Positions 18,950 to 29,066 are shown, counted from the first letter of the stretch. The stretch: 64,000 bases of DNA from Pseudacidovorax intermedius (GCF_003350475.1 NZ_QQAV01000002.1:186001-250000), one strand, 5' to 3'. The notes: a model not told the origin generated them from the letters alone. Made by a program: numbers and translations.

Positions 18950-19324
18950 ATGACCGCAGTTGCCGAAACCACCGCGCCCGCCGTGCAGGCGATGCCCGAG
19001 CCGATCGTGTTCACCGATTCCGCCGCCGCCAAGGTGGCCGACCTGATCGCCGAGGAAGGCAATCCCGATCTGAAGCTGCGCGTGTTCGTCCAGGGCGGCG
19101 GCTGCTCCGGCTTCCAGTACGGCTTCACCTTCGACGAGGTGACCAACGATGACGACACGACCATGACCAAGAACGGCGTGTCGCTGCTCATCGATGCCAT
19201 GAGCTACCAGTACTTGGTCGGTGCCGAGATCGACTACAAGGAAGATCTGCAAGGTGCCCAGTTCGTGATCAAGAACCCCAACGCCACCACCACCTGCGGC
19301 TGCGGTTCGAGCTTCTCGGTCTGA
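18950..19324 (+). CDS. erpA: Iron-sulfur cluster insertion protein ErpA
   Basis: A 124-residue A-type carrier (HesB/IscA family) that delivers Fe-S clusters to apoproteins. The three conserved cysteines are present in [12 protein letters not shown] and [11 protein letters not shown]. The N-terminal extension before [13 protein letters not shown] is usual for betaproteobacterial ErpA. Start chosen at ATG 18950 with a GGAG site; an upstream GTG/TTG extension would run into the rpsI terminator. It lies downstream of rplM-rpsI as in many Burkholderiales. Confidence 0.95.
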   Translation: MTAVAETTAPAVQAMPEPIVFTDSAAAKVADLIAEEGNPDLKLRVFVQGGGCSGFQYGFTFDEVTNDDDTTMTKNGVSLLIDAMSYQYLVGAEIDYKEDLQGAQFVIKNPNATTTCGCGSSFSV

Positions 19325-19364
19325 TCCCCCGCACCGTGCGACAACAACGCCAGTCGCCGCCATG

Positions 19365-19390
19365 AAAGCCGCCTTCGGGCGGCTTTTTGT
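19365..19390 (+). terminator. Intrinsic terminator after erpA
   Basis: Stem AAAGCCGCC / GGCGGCTTT around a TTCG tetraloop is followed by TTTTTGTTT. It ends just before the MFS gene. Confidence 0.92.
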
Positions 19391-19414
19391 TTCCCTTTGC
19401 GCCCGAGCCCGCCC

Positions 19415-20842
19415 TTGACCGCCTCCCGACCCGAAGCCGCTCCAGCGGCCACCGACACCTCGCAACGCATCCTGCTGTGGCTGGTGGCCATCGGCTTCTT
19501 CATGCAGACGCTGGATGCCACCATCATCAATACCGCCCTGCCGTCGATGGCGCGCGCGCTGGGCGAAAGTCCTTTGCGCATGCAGTCCGTCGTGGTGTCC
19601 TATTCGCTCACGATGGCCCTGCTGATCCCCGCCTCGGGCTGGCTGGCCGACCGCTTCGGCACGCGGCGCATGTTCATGGTGGCCATTGCCTTGTTCACGC
19701 TGGGTTCGCTGGCCTGCGCGGCGTCGCGGCATTTGGACGAACTGGTGGCGGCGCGGGTGCTCCAGGGCCTGGGTGGTGCGCTGCTCCTGCCGGTGGGTCG
19801 GTTGACGGTGCTCCGTACCTTTCCCCGCGCGCAGTTCCTGCAAGCCATGAGCTTCGTGGCGATTCCTGGCCTGATCGGCCCTCTGCTGGGTCCGACGCTG
19901 GGCGGTTGGCTGGTCGAATACGCATCGTGGCACTGGGTGTTCCTGATCAACCTGCCGGTGGGCCTGATCGGCCTGGCAGCGACCCAGCGTTTCATGCCCG
20001 ACGTGCGGGCCGATGCGCCCGGCCGCTTCGACCTGCTGGGCTACGTGCTGCTGGCCTTCGGCATGGCCAGCCTGTCGCTCGCCATCGAAGGTGCAAAGGG
20101 CCTGGGGCACGCCGGAGCCCTGGTGCTGGCGGTGTTCGGCTTCGCGGCCGTGGTGGCCTATTGGCTGCATGCCGTCCGGCATCCGGCGCCGCTGTTTTCC
20201 ACCCACCTCTTCCAGGTGCGGACCCTCTCGGTCGGGTTGCTGGGCAACCTGTTCTGCCGGCTGGGCAGTGGCGCCATGCCCTTCCTGATTCCGTTGTCGC
20301 TGCAGGTGTCGCTGGACTACTCGCCGATGCAGGCCGGCATGATGATGCTGCCGACGGCGCTGGCCGGCATGGGCATGAAGCGGGTGGCGGCCCAGTTGAT
20401 CCTGCGCTTCGGCTACCGGAACCTGTTGACAGCCAACACCTGCATCATCGGCCTGCTGATGACCAGCTTTGCGCTGGCCTCGCCCGGCGAGCCGCTGTGG
20501 CTGCGGCTGCTGCAGTTCGCGCTGTTCGGCGCCTTCAATTCGCTGCAGTTCACCGCCATGAACACCCTCACCCTCAAGGACCTGGATGGGGCCAGCGCCA
20601 GCAGCGGCAACAGCCTGTTCTCGATGGTGCAGATGCTGGCGATGAGTCTGGGGGTCGCCATGGCCGGCGCCGTGCTGTCGGGCTTCAGCGGTGCCTTCGG
20701 CGATCACGCCCTGCCGGCCTTCCAGGCCACCTTCGTGACGGTGGGACTGGTGACCGTGGCCTCGGCCTTCATCTTCTGGCAGGTGCCGCCGGAGGCACGC
20801 TCACCCCAGCTGGAAGAACCGGACGCGGCCGGCCGGCACTGA
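19415..20842 (+). CDS. MFS multidrug exporter, DHA2 (EmrB/QacA, 14-helix type)
   Basis: A protein of about 475 residues with some 14 hydrophobic helices. The first is ILLWLVAIGFFMQTLDATI, and motif A GWLADRFGTRRMF follows helix 2. The D1-type ALPSMARALGES fits the DHA2 drug:proton antiporters such as MdtD and HsrA. No ATG lies before helix 1. TTG 19415 gives TASRPEAAP as N-terminus, and TTG 19397 is also possible; neither has a strong ribosome site. Substrate cannot be told from sequence. It converges with anmK. Confidence 0.88.
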   Translation: MTASRPEAAPAATDTSQRILLWLVAIGFFMQTLDATIINTALPSMARALGESPLRMQSVVVSYSLTMALLIPASGWLADRFGTRRMFMVAIALFTLGSLACAASRHLDELVAARVLQGLGGALLLPVGRLTVLRTFPRAQFLQAMSFVAIPGLIGPLLGPTLGGWLVEYASWHWVFLINLPVGLIGLAATQRFMPDVRADAPGRFDLLGYVLLAFGMASLSLAIEGAKGLGHAGALVLAVFGFAAVVAYWLHAVRHPAPLFSTHLFQVRTLSVGLLGNLFCRLGSGAMPFLIPLSLQVSLDYSPMQAGMMMLPTALAGMGMKRVAAQLILRFGYRNLLTANTCIIGLLMTSFALASPGEPLWLRLLQFALFGAFNSLQFTAMNTLTLKDLDGASASSGNSLFSMVQMLAMSLGVAMAGAVLSGFSGAFGDHALPAFQATFVTVGLVTVASAFIFWQVPPEARSPQLEEPDAAGRH

Positions 20843-20930
20843 GGCCGGGTGCCCGCCCGGCTGCAGCCATGCTGGGCTCCGTCGGCTGGGTCCATTTCGC
20901 GGCCACGCGGCCGTGCGATCTTGGAGGCGC

Positions 20931-22046
20931 TCAGGCCGGGTAGAGCGCGCCCAGCACCCTCAGGCCACGTGCGCCCGTCGCCATGGGCAGATTGCCGGGT
21001 TCGCCGGCCACGAGGCGCTGTGCCAGCCAGGCAAAGGCGGTGGCCTCGACCTGCTGCGGCGGCAGGCCGTGCGCGGCGGAGCTGTCGATGGCCACGCCGG
21101 GCAGCTGCTGCGTCAGGCGGCGCATCAGGTCGTCATTGGCGGCGCCCCCGCCGCAGACGATCAGCCGTCGGACCCCCGGCGCATGCAGCCGCAGCGCCTC
21201 GGCGCAACTGCGGGCGGTCAGCTCCGCCAGGGTGGCCTGCACATCGCATGGATTCGCCGCCAAGTCGTCGGGCTGCAGATGCTGCGCGAGCCACTGCGGA
21301 TGGAACAGGTCGCGCCCGGTGCTCTTGGGAATGGGTTGGGCGAAGTAGGGTTCGGCCAACAGGCGCTGGAGCAGCGCAGGGCGGACCGAGCCCGAAGCGG
21401 CCCAGGCTCCGCCGGCATCGAAGGCGGTCCCTCGGTGCAGATGGCACCAGTGGTCGAGCAGGGCGTTCGCCGGGCCGCAGTCGAAGCCGCGCACCGGCCC
21501 GTCATCGCCCGGCAGCAGGCTCAGGTTGGCGATGCCGCCCAGGTTGAGCGCCGCACGGTCCTCGCCGGACCGGCCGAACAGCGCGGCATGGAAGGCCGGC
21601 ACCAGAGGGGCACCCTGGCCGCCCGCGGCCACGTCGCGCGAGCGGAAGTCGCAGGCCACAGGCAGGCCCGTCAGTTCGGCCAGCAGGGCCGGGTTGTTCA
21701 GCTGCAGCGTGTAGCCCGTGCCGTCGAAGGCGCCCGGCCGGTGACGTACCGTCTGACCATGGGCGCCCATGGCGCGGATCGAGCCTGCGGCCCGACCGGC
21801 CTGGTCGAGCAGTTGCCGCACCACCGCGGCGTAGTGGCGTGCCAAGCCGTTGGCGGCGAGGGCGGCCCGGTGCAGTTCGTCCACGCCCTGCGGCTGGTTC
21901 AGCGCCAGCAGTTCGGCGCGCAGGGCGGCGTCGAAGTCGACGCTCGCATGGGCATGCACCGTCACGCCGCCGTCGAAGGCGGCGATCACGCCGTCCACGC
22001 CGTCGAGGGAAGTGCCGGACATCAGGCCGATGAAAAGCGCCGTCAT
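20931..22046 (-). CDS. anmK: Anhydro-N-acetylmuramic acid kinase
   Basis: Phosphorylates and opens 1,6-anhydroMurNAc, feeding recycled cell-wall sugar to MurNAc-6-P. The 371-residue protein has the family start FIGLMSGTSLDGVDG (4-18), MGAHGQTVRHRP near 92-103, NLGGIANLSLLPG near 168-180 and DCGPANALLDHW near 189-200. It follows the M23 endopeptidase gene, with a terminator between. Both act on peptidoglycan turnover. Confidence 0.96.
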   Translation of the reverse strand: MTALFIGLMSGTSLDGVDGVIAAFDGGVTVHAHASVDFDAALRAELLALNQPQGVDELHRAALAANGLARHYAAVVRQLLDQAGRAAGSIRAMGAHGQTVRHRPGAFDGTGYTLQLNNPALLAELTGLPVACDFRSRDVAAGGQGAPLVPAFHAALFGRSGEDRAALNLGGIANLSLLPGDDGPVRGFDCGPANALLDHWCHLHRGTAFDAGGAWAASGSVRPALLQRLLAEPYFAQPIPKSTGRDLFHPQWLAQHLQPDDLAANPCDVQATLAELTARSCAEALRLHAPGVRRLIVCGGGAANDDLMRRLTQQLPGVAIDSSAAHGLPPQQVEATAFAWLAQRLVAGEPGNLPMATGARGLRVLGALYPA

Positions 22047-22069
22047 GCGGGGTTCTCGAATGTCGCCAA

Positions 22070-22095
22070 GAAAAAAGCGCCGGAGGGCCGGCGCT
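22070..22095 (-). terminator. Intrinsic terminator after the M23 peptidase gene
   Basis: On the minus strand AGCGCCGG / CCGGCGCT form an 8-base stem around a 4-base loop and run into TTTTTTCTT. It lies between the M23 gene and anmK, so anmK probably has its own promoter or depends on read-through. Confidence 0.85.
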
Positions 22096-22151
22096 GCTTG
22101 AAGGGGAAATGGGGCCCGGCCGCCGGTTCGGGGCAGGCCGCCGCGCCGTCG

Positions 22152-23513
22152 TCAGTCCGCGCGGGCCTGCAGCACCGCGCTGGCGGCGGCGAGTTCGGTG
22201 CGCGCCGCACCCATCGCCTTGGCGAAGGCTGCGCGGGCGGGGGCGGGAATCGGCGCGCCGCCATCCTGCTCGGCCAGCATGCGCTGCGGGTCGAAGTACT
22301 GGCCGTCGATGCGGAACTCGAAATGCAGGTGCGGGCCGGTGGCCCAGCCCGTGGAGCCCACCGCGCCCACGCGCTGACCCTGGCTCACCGACTGGCCCGC
22401 CTTGACGTCGATGCGGCTCAGGTGCGCATAGGCCGTCTGCTGGCGATTCCGGTGGTTGATGATGACGATGTTGCCGTAGCCGTTCTGCCAGCCGGCGAAA
22501 TCGACCGTGCCGTCGCCCACGGTGCGTACCGGCGTGCCGGGCGGTGCGGCGAAGTCGGTGCCGGTGTGCTGCCGCCAGCTGTTCAGGATCGGGTGCAAGC
22601 GCATCGCGAAACCGCTGGACACGCGGGTGAACTCGACCGGCGACGCCAGGTAGGCGCGGCGCAGGCTTTCGCCGTCGAAGCGGTAGTAGCCGCCTTTCTG
22701 CCCGGCAGGCTCGAACCACATGGCCTGATGGACCTTGCCGCCCGTCTCGAACTCGGCGGCAAGCACGCGGCCGCTGCGCATGGCCTGGCCGTCAGCTTCG
22801 AGGCTTTCGTACTGCACGGCGAAGCGGTCGCCCTTGCGCAGCTGGCGGAAGTCCACGTCGCCCGAGAAGATGTCCGCCAGCTGGCTGGCGACAGCGTCTG
22901 GGATGCCTGCAGCGTCGGTGGCGGCGAAGAGCGAACTCTGGATGGTGCCACCAGCCACGCGCTGGTTGATGTCCAGCGTCTCGGCCTCGCTGCGCACGGC
23001 GAAGCTGGCGCCGTCCGGCTGCATCGTGATGCGGCGGAAACCGCCCGCGTTGTCGGGCACCCAGCGGGCCGACAGGCGATGCAGGCGGCCGTCCTGGCCG
23101 ATCTCGGCGGAGATGGTGCGGCCCACGCGGCTGAGCATGGCGGCGCGCGCCTCGCCGTTGCCGCGCACGAAGGCGGCGGCCGCCGGGTCGTTCACGCCGA
23201 GGCGGCCGAGCAGGGCATCTGCCGTGTCGCTGGCGCGGGTGGACTCGGTGCGGAAGAGGGTGAAGCTGTAGCCGTCGAGGGCTTGGCTCTGGCTTTCGAC
23301 AGAGACGGGGGTGACGGTTTCGAGGACTTGGCGGATCGGCAGATCCGCGGCATCGGGGCCCAGCGAGGCGACGGCGAAGGCGCCGCCGCCGGCGGTCATC
23401 AGCATCGCGGCGACGGCGGCGGTGAGATGGCGGGGATGGGTCCGGATGACCAGGGCCACGCGAGACGCAAACGCTTCCTCGGCGGCCAGAATGCCGTTGA
23501 TCAGTTTCGACAA
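22152..23513 (-). CDS. M23 murein DD-endopeptidase, MepM-like
   Basis: A protein of about 453 residues. It has a membrane anchor (HLTAAVAAMLMTAGGGAFAVA, about 30-50), an OapA/LysM-like middle and a C-terminal LytM domain. Zinc motifs are visible: HPILNSWRQHTGTDF, GYGNIVIINHRN and GPHLHFEFR. It would cut peptide cross-links in the periplasm to let the wall grow. TTG 23513 (protein start MSKLINGILAAEEAF) is taken as the start. The open frame goes on to 23696 but would overlap the divergent tyrS start; the first ATG is inside the membrane helix. Confidence 0.88.
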   Translation of the reverse strand: MSKLINGILAAEEAFASRVALVIRTHPRHLTAAVAAMLMTAGGGAFAVASLGPDAADLPIRQVLETVTPVSVESQSQALDGYSFTLFRTESTRASDTADALLGRLGVNDPAAAAFVRGNGEARAAMLSRVGRTISAEIGQDGRLHRLSARWVPDNAGGFRRITMQPDGASFAVRSEAETLDINQRVAGGTIQSSLFAATDAAGIPDAVASQLADIFSGDVDFRQLRKGDRFAVQYESLEADGQAMRSGRVLAAEFETGGKVHQAMWFEPAGQKGGYYRFDGESLRRAYLASPVEFTRVSSGFAMRLHPILNSWRQHTGTDFAAPPGTPVRTVGDGTVDFAGWQNGYGNIVIINHRNRQQTAYAHLSRIDVKAGQSVSQGQRVGAVGSTGWATGPHLHFEFRIDGQYFDPQRMLAEQDGGAPIPAPARAAFAKAMGAARTELAAASAVLQARAD

Positions 23514-23669
23514 CGTAGGAATCCAGGGCTCGGGTTCGGCGGCCGCCCTGCAGCGCTGTAGGTGAGCGCTGATGCCAGTGCGGGGCGAAAAGAGGCGCTG
23601 CGTAGAATGCACAGCGCAAAACCCGGCGGAGTATAGCGGCGTGTGTTGTTTCCGCCCCTCAAAATCGCA

Positions 23670-24902
23670 ATGAATCCCCAGTCTCCTATTGGTCAAACAC
23701 TATCGGATGGTGTAGGACAAGCGCTCGAAATTTCGCTGCGAGGCGCCGACGAACTGCTGCCTCAGGACGAGTGGATCCGCAAGCTGCAGCGCGCCGAAAA
23801 GACCGGCCAGCCGCTGCGCATCAAGCTGGGCCTGGACCCCACGGCCCCCGACATCCACATCGGCCACACGGTGGTGCTCAACAAGATGCGCCAACTGCAG
23901 GACCTGGGCCACCAGGTGATCTTCCTGATCGGCGACTTCACCACCCTGATCGGCGACCCCTCCGGCCGCAACAGCACCCGCCCCCCCTTGACGCGTGAGC
24001 AGATCGAAGAGAACGCGCAGACCTACTACCGCCAGGCCAGCCTGGTGCTCGATCCGGCGCGCACCGAGATCCGCTACAACTCCGAATGGAGCGACCCGCT
24101 GGGCGCCCGCGGCATGATCCAGCTGGCGGCCAAATACACGGTGGCCCGAATGATGGAGCGCGACGACTTCACCAAGCGCTTCAAGGCCGGCCAGTCGATC
24201 TCGGTGCATGAGTTCCTGTACCCGCTGATGCAGGGTTACGACTCGGTGGCACTCAAGAGCGACCTGGAGCTCGGCGGCACCGACCAGAAGTTCAACCTGC
24301 TGGTGGGTCGCCACCTGCAGCAGGAATATGGCCAGGAGCCGCAGTGCATCCTGACCATGCCCCTGCTCGAAGGCCTCGACGGCGTCGAGAAGATGTCCAA
24401 GAGCAAGAACAACTACATCGGCATCAGCGAGGCGCCGAACACCATGTTCGCCAAGGTCCTGTCGATCTCGGACGCGCTGATGTGGAAGTGGTTCACGCTG
24501 CTGAGCTTCCGCTCGTTGAAGGAGATCGCCGCGCTCAAGGCCGAGGTCGAGGGCGGGCGCAATCCCAAGGACGCGAAGGTGATGCTGGCCAAGGAGATCA
24601 CGGCCCGCTTCCACAGCGCCCAGGCGGCCGACGCGGCCGAGCAGGACTTCATCAATCGCAGCCGCGGCGGCGTGCCGGACGAGATTCCAGAGGTGCAGAT
24701 CAACGGTGCGCCGCTGGGCATCGCCCATGTGCTCAAGCAGGCGGGGCTCGCGGCATCCACGTCGGAGGGCAACCGCCTGATCGATGGTGGCGGCGTGCGA
24801 GTGGACTCCAGCGTGGTGAGCGACAAGGGTCTCAAGCTGGAGGCCGGGAGCTACGTCGTGCAGGTGGGCAAGCGCAAGTTCGCGCGGGTGCTGCTGGCCT
24901 GA
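23670..24902 (+). CDS. tyrS: Tyrosyl-tRNA synthetase
   Basis: Class I aminoacyl-tRNA synthetase charging tRNA-Tyr, 410 residues. HIGHT near 62 and EKMSKS near 231 are the ATP signatures. The C-terminus is an S4 RNA-binding domain ([21 protein letters not shown] onward). It is the TyrZ-like branch, judged from [24 protein letters not shown] box at 23603-23608 is a plausible -10. The ATG at 23670 was preferred to the upstream TTG at 23643. It is divergent from the M23 gene. Confidence 0.97.
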   Translation: MNPQSPIGQTLSDGVGQALEISLRGADELLPQDEWIRKLQRAEKTGQPLRIKLGLDPTAPDIHIGHTVVLNKMRQLQDLGHQVIFLIGDFTTLIGDPSGRNSTRPPLTREQIEENAQTYYRQASLVLDPARTEIRYNSEWSDPLGARGMIQLAAKYTVARMMERDDFTKRFKAGQSISVHEFLYPLMQGYDSVALKSDLELGGTDQKFNLLVGRHLQQEYGQEPQCILTMPLLEGLDGVEKMSKSKNNYIGISEAPNTMFAKVLSISDALMWKWFTLLSFRSLKEIAALKAEVEGGRNPKDAKVMLAKEITARFHSAQAADAAEQDFINRSRGGVPDEIPEVQINGAPLGIAHVLKQAGLAASTSEGNRLIDGGGVRVDSSVVSDKGLKLEAGSYVVQVGKRKFARVLLA

Positions 24903-24912
24903 CTGACCGTTT

Positions 24913-24939
24913 CAGGCGTGCCGACTGGCACGCCTGCTT
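24913..24939 (+). terminator. Terminator-like hairpin after tyrS
   Basis: A perfect 10-base stem CAGGCGTGCC / GGCACGCCTG with loop GACT starts 10 bases after the tyrS stop. The T-tract is short (CTTC), so termination may be partial. It sits between convergent genes. Confidence 0.65.
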
Positions 24940-25008
24940 CAATGTGCCGGCCATGCCGGTCGCGCGTCAGGCGGCAGGGCGGGCGCTGCCAAGAAGCGCG
25001 CGGGGCCT

Positions 25009-25629
25009 TCAGCGCAGATCGACCACGACGCGCCGGTTGCGCGGCTCGTCCACCTCGTCGGCCGTGGGTACGGCCAATTCGCGCTCGCCGCGTCCGGCGG
25101 CTTCGATGCGTTCCTGTGCGAAGCCGCGCTGGATCAGCATCTGTCGCACCATCTGTGCCCGGGCCAGCGACAGCGCGTCGTTGGCCGCCGCCGCACCCCG
25201 GGTGTCGGTGTAGCCGGTGATGACCAGGTCGGCGCCCGGCCGGGCCAGGGCGTCGCCCAGCAGCGCATCGAGGGCGCGCTGCGATTGCGCAGCCAGTCGC
25301 GTGCCCCCTGTGTCGAAGAACAGCACGTAGCGCTGCGGGCGGGCGGGCCGCATCGAGAACAGGCTGGGGTTGCGGGCCTGCACCGTCGCCGCGTCGGTGG
25401 TGTCGACCACCGGCGGCTGGTTGGTGGCAACCACCGAGGCGCGTTCGTAGGGCTTGTCCAGCCGCTGCTGCCCGCCAGCCGTTTTCACGACCACCGCGGA
25501 CGGCGTGCCGTCGTCCTGCGGCAGCAGCACCACGCGGGTGGAGGGCGGCGGTGGCGCCGCGCAGGCCGCGAGCAGTAGGGCTACGGCGGGAACGGCCCAA
25601 CGCAGCAGGGTGAACGGGCGGCGCATCAT
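25009..25629 (-). CDS. OmpA-family lipoprotein
   Basis: A 206-residue protein with an arginine-rich start and a lipobox-like LLLAACAAP (Cys near 22). The C-terminal OmpA domain (about 95-206) contains YVLFFDTGGTRLAAQS, DLVITGYTDTRGAAAAN and EPRNRRVVVDL, the peptidoglycan-binding fold. It should tether or bind the wall from the envelope. The ATG at 25629 overlaps the stop of the FecR-domain gene as ATGA, so the two are translated together. Confidence 0.88.
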   Translation of the reverse strand: MMRRPFTLLRWAVPAVALLLAACAAPPPPSTRVVLLPQDDGTPSAVVVKTAGGQQRLDKPYERASVVATNQPPVVDTTDAATVQARNPSLFSMRPARPQRYVLFFDTGGTRLAAQSQRALDALLGDALARPGADLVITGYTDTRGAAAANDALSLARAQMVRQMLIQRGFAQERIEAAGRGERELAVPTADEVDEPRNRRVVVDLR

Positions 25630-26099
25630 GGGGCCTCGGCGGACACGATGAAGTCCGTCCCTCGGATGCCGATCGTGGCCGTCTGCGTCTCCACGCGCAC
25701 CGCTTCCGGATGGGCCTTGCCCAGCAGGCCGCTGATCATGCGCAGCGAGCCCCGCAGCAGGCCGACCAGCAGGTTGCCGTCCTGCGTGGTGCTGTCGAAG
25801 CGGTAGTCGCGCAGGTCCACGCGCGAGGCGGGGCCGACGACCAGGGTGGTGCCGTCCCGCAGCACGAGGCCGGCTGCGCCTTGCGCGTCCGTCTCGACGC
25901 GGTCGCTGGCACGCAGCGTGCTGCCCGCCTGGGCGGCCTGCGATTGCCCGGCCGCGTTCACGATGAGAACCTGCCCCTGGACCGATTTGATGAAGCCGGC
26001 GTGTCCGCCGCTCACGGCGTCCTGCGCCTGGGCCGGGCCCACAATGCCGACCCACAGGGCAGCGGCGGCGAGCAGGCCTTGAAGCATCCTCTGTCTCAT
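25626..26099 (-). CDS. Secreted FecR-domain protein
   Basis: A 157-residue protein with a signal peptide ending near GPAQAQD (about residue 27). The FecR-type beta domain holds GQVLIVNAAGQSQAAQAGSTLRASD-like sequence and ends TATIGIRGTDFIVSAEAP. Unlike FecR anti-sigma regulators it has no N-terminal cytoplasmic or membrane segment, so it acts in the periplasm. TAAGG precedes the ATG at 26099. FecR plus OmpA pairs often accompany a CHASE2 adenylate cyclase; none is next to them here. Confidence 0.82.
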   Translation of the reverse strand: MRQRMLQGLLAAAALWVGIVGPAQAQDAVSGGHAGFIKSVQGQVLIVNAAGQSQAAQAGSTLRASDRVETDAQGAAGLVLRDGTTLVVGPASRVDLRDYRFDSTTQDGNLLVGLLRGSLRMISGLLGKAHPEAVRVETQTATIGIRGTDFIVSAEAP

Positions 26100-26190
26100 G
26101 ACCTTAATCTGGCGCTAAAGAAAACCGCGCATGATAGGTCGCGCCCCACGGCGCTCTGCGGCGCGTTCAGTAGAGTTTTTGACAAAGAAC

Positions 26191-27153
26191 ATGAAATATT
26201 TCCCTATCGGTGATGATTCGCCGTTTTGGCAGCCGCGCAATCTGCTGAAGCTGTCCATCGGGGTCGCACTGGTCACCATCCTGCTCAAGAGCATCGCCGG
26301 CTATGTGACCCATTCCATGGGCCTGATCTCGGACGCCATGGAGTCCTTCGTCAACCTGGCCAGCGCGGTGTTCGCACTGAGCATGGTGACGGTGGCCTCC
26401 CGCCCTGCGGACGACGACCATCCCTACGGCCACCACAAGGCCGAATACTTCTCATCCGGCTTCGAGGGCGTGCTGATCGTCGGTGCGGCGCTGGCCATTG
26501 CGGGCGCGGCCGTGCACCGGCTGCTGAATCCCCAGCCGCTGGAGCAGCTGAGCTGGGGCCTCGTGCTCTCGGCCGTCAGTTCGGCCTTCAACGGCGGGCT
26601 GGCCTGGCTGCTGTTCCGCGCGGCCAAGAAGCACAACTCCATCGCGCTGGAGGCCGATGGCCGGCACCTGATGACGGATGTGTGGACTTCCGTCGCCGTG
26701 ATCATCGGCGTGATCGCCGTGGGCTTCACCGGCTGGCTGTGGCTCGATCCGTTGCTGGCCATCGGCGTGGCGATCAACATCATCTGGGAGGGGGGGCAGC
26801 TGGTCTGGCGCTCGGCCCAGGGCCTGATGGACGAGGCGCTGGCGCCGGCCGATCAGGCGTTGTTGCAGGCGGTGCTGGATCGCATCGCCGCCGAGACGCC
26901 CGCCGACACCGAGATGCGCTTCGACCACCTCGTGACCCGCCGCGCCGGCCGCCGCTGCTTCGCCGACCTGCACATGCATCTGCCGGGCGGCTGGACGCTG
27001 CGCCGCGCCGCGCTGATGCGGGACGACGTCGAGCGGGCACTGATGGCGGTGCTGCCCAACCTGCGGGTGACCATCCAGCTGCTGCCGCTGAAATTCGAGT
27101 CGCGGGCCGCGCTGGCGCAGGACCGCGACCCCGTCGGCCGGGTGCTGCCATGA
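26191..27153 (+). CDS. Cation diffusion facilitator (CDF) metal transporter
   Basis: A 320-residue metal/proton antiporter with six helices and a C-terminal cytoplasmic domain. The metal-site helices read [18 protein letters not shown] and HLMTDVWTS (His-x3-Asp). In the first, the position four residues after Asp is Ser, not the second Asp of FieF, so metal choice may differ. [15 protein letters not shown] is the family loop. The ATG at 26191 was chosen over an upstream frame that adds a basic stretch. Its stop overlaps dtd as ATGA. Confidence 0.9.
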   Translation: MKYFPIGDDSPFWQPRNLLKLSIGVALVTILLKSIAGYVTHSMGLISDAMESFVNLASAVFALSMVTVASRPADDDHPYGHHKAEYFSSGFEGVLIVGAALAIAGAAVHRLLNPQPLEQLSWGLVLSAVSSAFNGGLAWLLFRAAKKHNSIALEADGRHLMTDVWTSVAVIIGVIAVGFTGWLWLDPLLAIGVAINIIWEGGQLVWRSAQGLMDEALAPADQALLQAVLDRIAAETPADTEMRFDHLVTRRAGRRCFADLHMHLPGGWTLRRAALMRDDVERALMAVLPNLRVTIQLLPLKFESRAALAQDRDPVGRVLP

Positions 27154-27590
27154 AGGCGCTGCTGCAGCGCGTGCGCGAGGCGCGCGTGGAGATCGCCAGC
27201 GAGGTGGCGGGGGCCATCGGGGCAGGCCTGCTCGTGCTGGTGTGTGCCGAGCCGGGCGACACCGAGGCTGTGGGCGAGCGGCTGCTGGCCAAGATCCTGA
27301 AGCTGCGCATCTTCTCGGACGAGACCGGCAAGATGAACCGCAGCGTGCAGGATGTGGGCGGCGGGCTGTTGATCGTCAGCCAGTTCACGCTGGCGGCGGA
27401 CGTGCGCGGCGGCAACCGGCCCAGCTTCACGGGCGCTGCGCCGCCGGACGAGGGGCGGCGGCTCTACGACGCCTTCGTCACGCAGGCCCGCAGTTTGCAT
27501 CCCGAGGTGGCCACGGGGCGTTTCGGGGCCGACATGCAGGTGCACCTGGTCAACGACGGTCCGGTCACCATTCCCATCGACATGCGCTGA
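27150..27590 (+). CDS. dtd: D-aminoacyl-tRNA deacylase
   Basis: Removes mischarged D-amino acids and glycine from tRNA. The 146-residue protein has both signatures: [17 protein letters not shown] near 75-91 and NDGPVTIPI near 136-144 (family NxGPVT). It shares a 4-base overlap with the CDF gene, so it is translationally coupled. Length is normal. Confidence 0.96.
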   Translation: MKALLQRVREARVEIASEVAGAIGAGLLVLVCAEPGDTEAVGERLLAKILKLRIFSDETGKMNRSVQDVGGGLLIVSQFTLAADVRGGNRPSFTGAAPPDEGRRLYDAFVTQARSLHPEVATGRFGADMQVHLVNDGPVTIPIDMR

Positions 27591-27651
27591 ACGCCGGGAT
27601 TGCTCTCGGGGCCTCAGGCTGTGTGCAGGCGGGTCTGTGAGAGGCGCGCTC

Positions 27652-28113
27652 TCAGCGACCCCGATACGGATTGCGTACGCCCAGCCCGGCCAGGATCTCG
27701 ATCTCGCGCGCTTCCATCGCTTCGGCGTCCTCGTCGCCGGTCTCGTGGTCCCAGCCCTGGGCATGCAGCGTCCCGTGCACCAGCAGGTGCGCGTAATGGG
27801 CGGCCAGGGTCACGCCCAGCTCCTTCGCCTCGCGCGCCACCACAGGCGCACACAGCACCAGGTCGGCCATCACCATCGGCGACTGCGCATAGTCGAAGGT
27901 CAGCACGTTGGTCGCGTAGTCCTTGCCGCGGAACTCGCGGTTGAGCTGCTGGCCTTCCTCGGCGTCCACGATGCGCACGGTGATCTCGCCGGGCGCCTCC
28001 AGCGCATGGCGGATGCAGCGGACCACGCGGTGGCGGGGCAGGGCGGCGCGGTGGCGCGCCAGCGCGTCGATGCGGCCGAACTGCAACGACAGGGAAAGTG
28101 GCGGCATCGCCAT
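27652..28113 (-). CDS. ybeY: Endoribonuclease YbeY (16S rRNA 3' maturation)
   Basis: A 153-residue metalloprotein acting in rRNA processing and ribosome quality control. The zinc site [19 protein letters not shown] gives the H-x3-H-x5-H triad. It carries [15 protein letters not shown], the family block upstream. The start codon overlaps the phoH stop by one base (TGATG), so it is coupled to phoH as in many proteobacteria. Confidence 0.96.
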   Translation of the reverse strand: MAMPPLSLSLQFGRIDALARHRAALPRHRVVRCIRHALEAPGEITVRIVDAEEGQQLNREFRGKDYATNVLTFDYAQSPMVMADLVLCAPVVAREAKELGVTLAAHYAHLLVHGTLHAQGWDHETGDEDAEAMEAREIEILAGLGVRNPYRGR

Positions 28114-29066
28114 CAGTCGACCTTTGCGCTGCTGCGCTTGCGGGAGGCGTCGTAGGCATCGACGATGCGCGCCACCAGCGGATGGCGCACCACGTCGCCG
28201 GTGTCGAAGCGGGTGAAGGCCAGGCCCTGCACCCGGCGCAGCACGCGCTCGGCCTCCACCAGACCACTGGTCTGCGTCTTGGGCAGGTCGATCTGGCTGA
28301 TGTCGCCCGTCACCACGCACTTGCTGCCGAAGCCGATGCGGGTGAGGAACATCTTCATCTGCTCGGGCGTGGTGTTCTGCGCCTCGTCCAGGATGACGAA
28401 GGCGTTGTTGAGGGTGCGCCCGCGCATGAAGGCCAGCGGCGCGATCTCCAGCGCATTGCGCTCGAAGGCCTTGGTGACCTTCTCGAAGCCCATCAGGTCG
28501 TACAGCGCGTCGTAGAGCGGGCGCAGATAGGGATCGACCTTCTGCGTGAGGTCGCCGGGCAAAAAGCCCAGGCGCTCGCCAGCCTCCACCGCCGGGCGGG
28601 TCAGCACGATGCGCTGCACGCTGCTGCGCTCCAGCGCGTCGACCGCGCAGGCCACCGCCAGGTAGGTCTTGCCGGTGCCCGCCGGGCCGATGCCGAAGGT
28701 GATGTCGTGGTTGGCGATGTTGTCGAGGTAGACGCTCTGATTGGGGGTGCGGGCGCGCAGGTTGCCGCGGCGGGTGGCGAGCGTGAGCGCGCCTTCCTCG
28801 TCCTCGGCCATCTGGCCGTCGCCGGCCAGAGTGAGCTGCACCATAGCGGCATCGACCGGATGTTTGGCGATCTCGTAGAGGGCCTGCAGCACCTCCAGCG
28901 CGCGCTCGGCGCGGGCCTTGGGGCCGTCGATCTTGAACAGCTCGTGGCGGTGGGCGATCTTGACCTCCAGCGCCTCCTCGATGCGGCGCAGGTGCGCGTC
29001 CATGGGGCCGCACAGGTGTGCCAGGCGGCTGTTGTTCGCGGGGGTGAAGCTGTGGCGGAGAATCAC
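28113..29066 (-). CDS. ybeZ: PhoH-family ATPase (YbeZ)
   Basis: A 317-residue PhoH-like NTPase that partners YbeY. Walker [12 protein letters not shown] is near residue 125 and Walker [15 protein letters not shown] near 220. [18 protein letters not shown] is the diagnostic PhoH block. The GTG at 29066 was chosen because it gives [20 protein letters not shown] at the N-terminus, typical for the family, and has AGAGAAAAAAG ahead of it. It is divergent from ruvA with 48 bases between starts. Confidence 0.93.
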   Translation of the reverse strand: MILRHSFTPANNSRLAHLCGPMDAHLRRIEEALEVKIAHRHELFKIDGPKARAERALEVLQALYEIAKHPVDAAMVQLTLAGDGQMAEDEEGALTLATRRGNLRARTPNQSVYLDNIANHDITFGIGPAGTGKTYLAVACAVDALERSSVQRIVLTRPAVEAGERLGFLPGDLTQKVDPYLRPLYDALYDLMGFEKVTKAFERNALEIAPLAFMRGRTLNNAFVILDEAQNTTPEQMKMFLTRIGFGSKCVVTGDISQIDLPKTQTSGLVEAERVLRRVQGLAFTRFDTGDVVRHPLVARIVDAYDASRKRSSAKVD

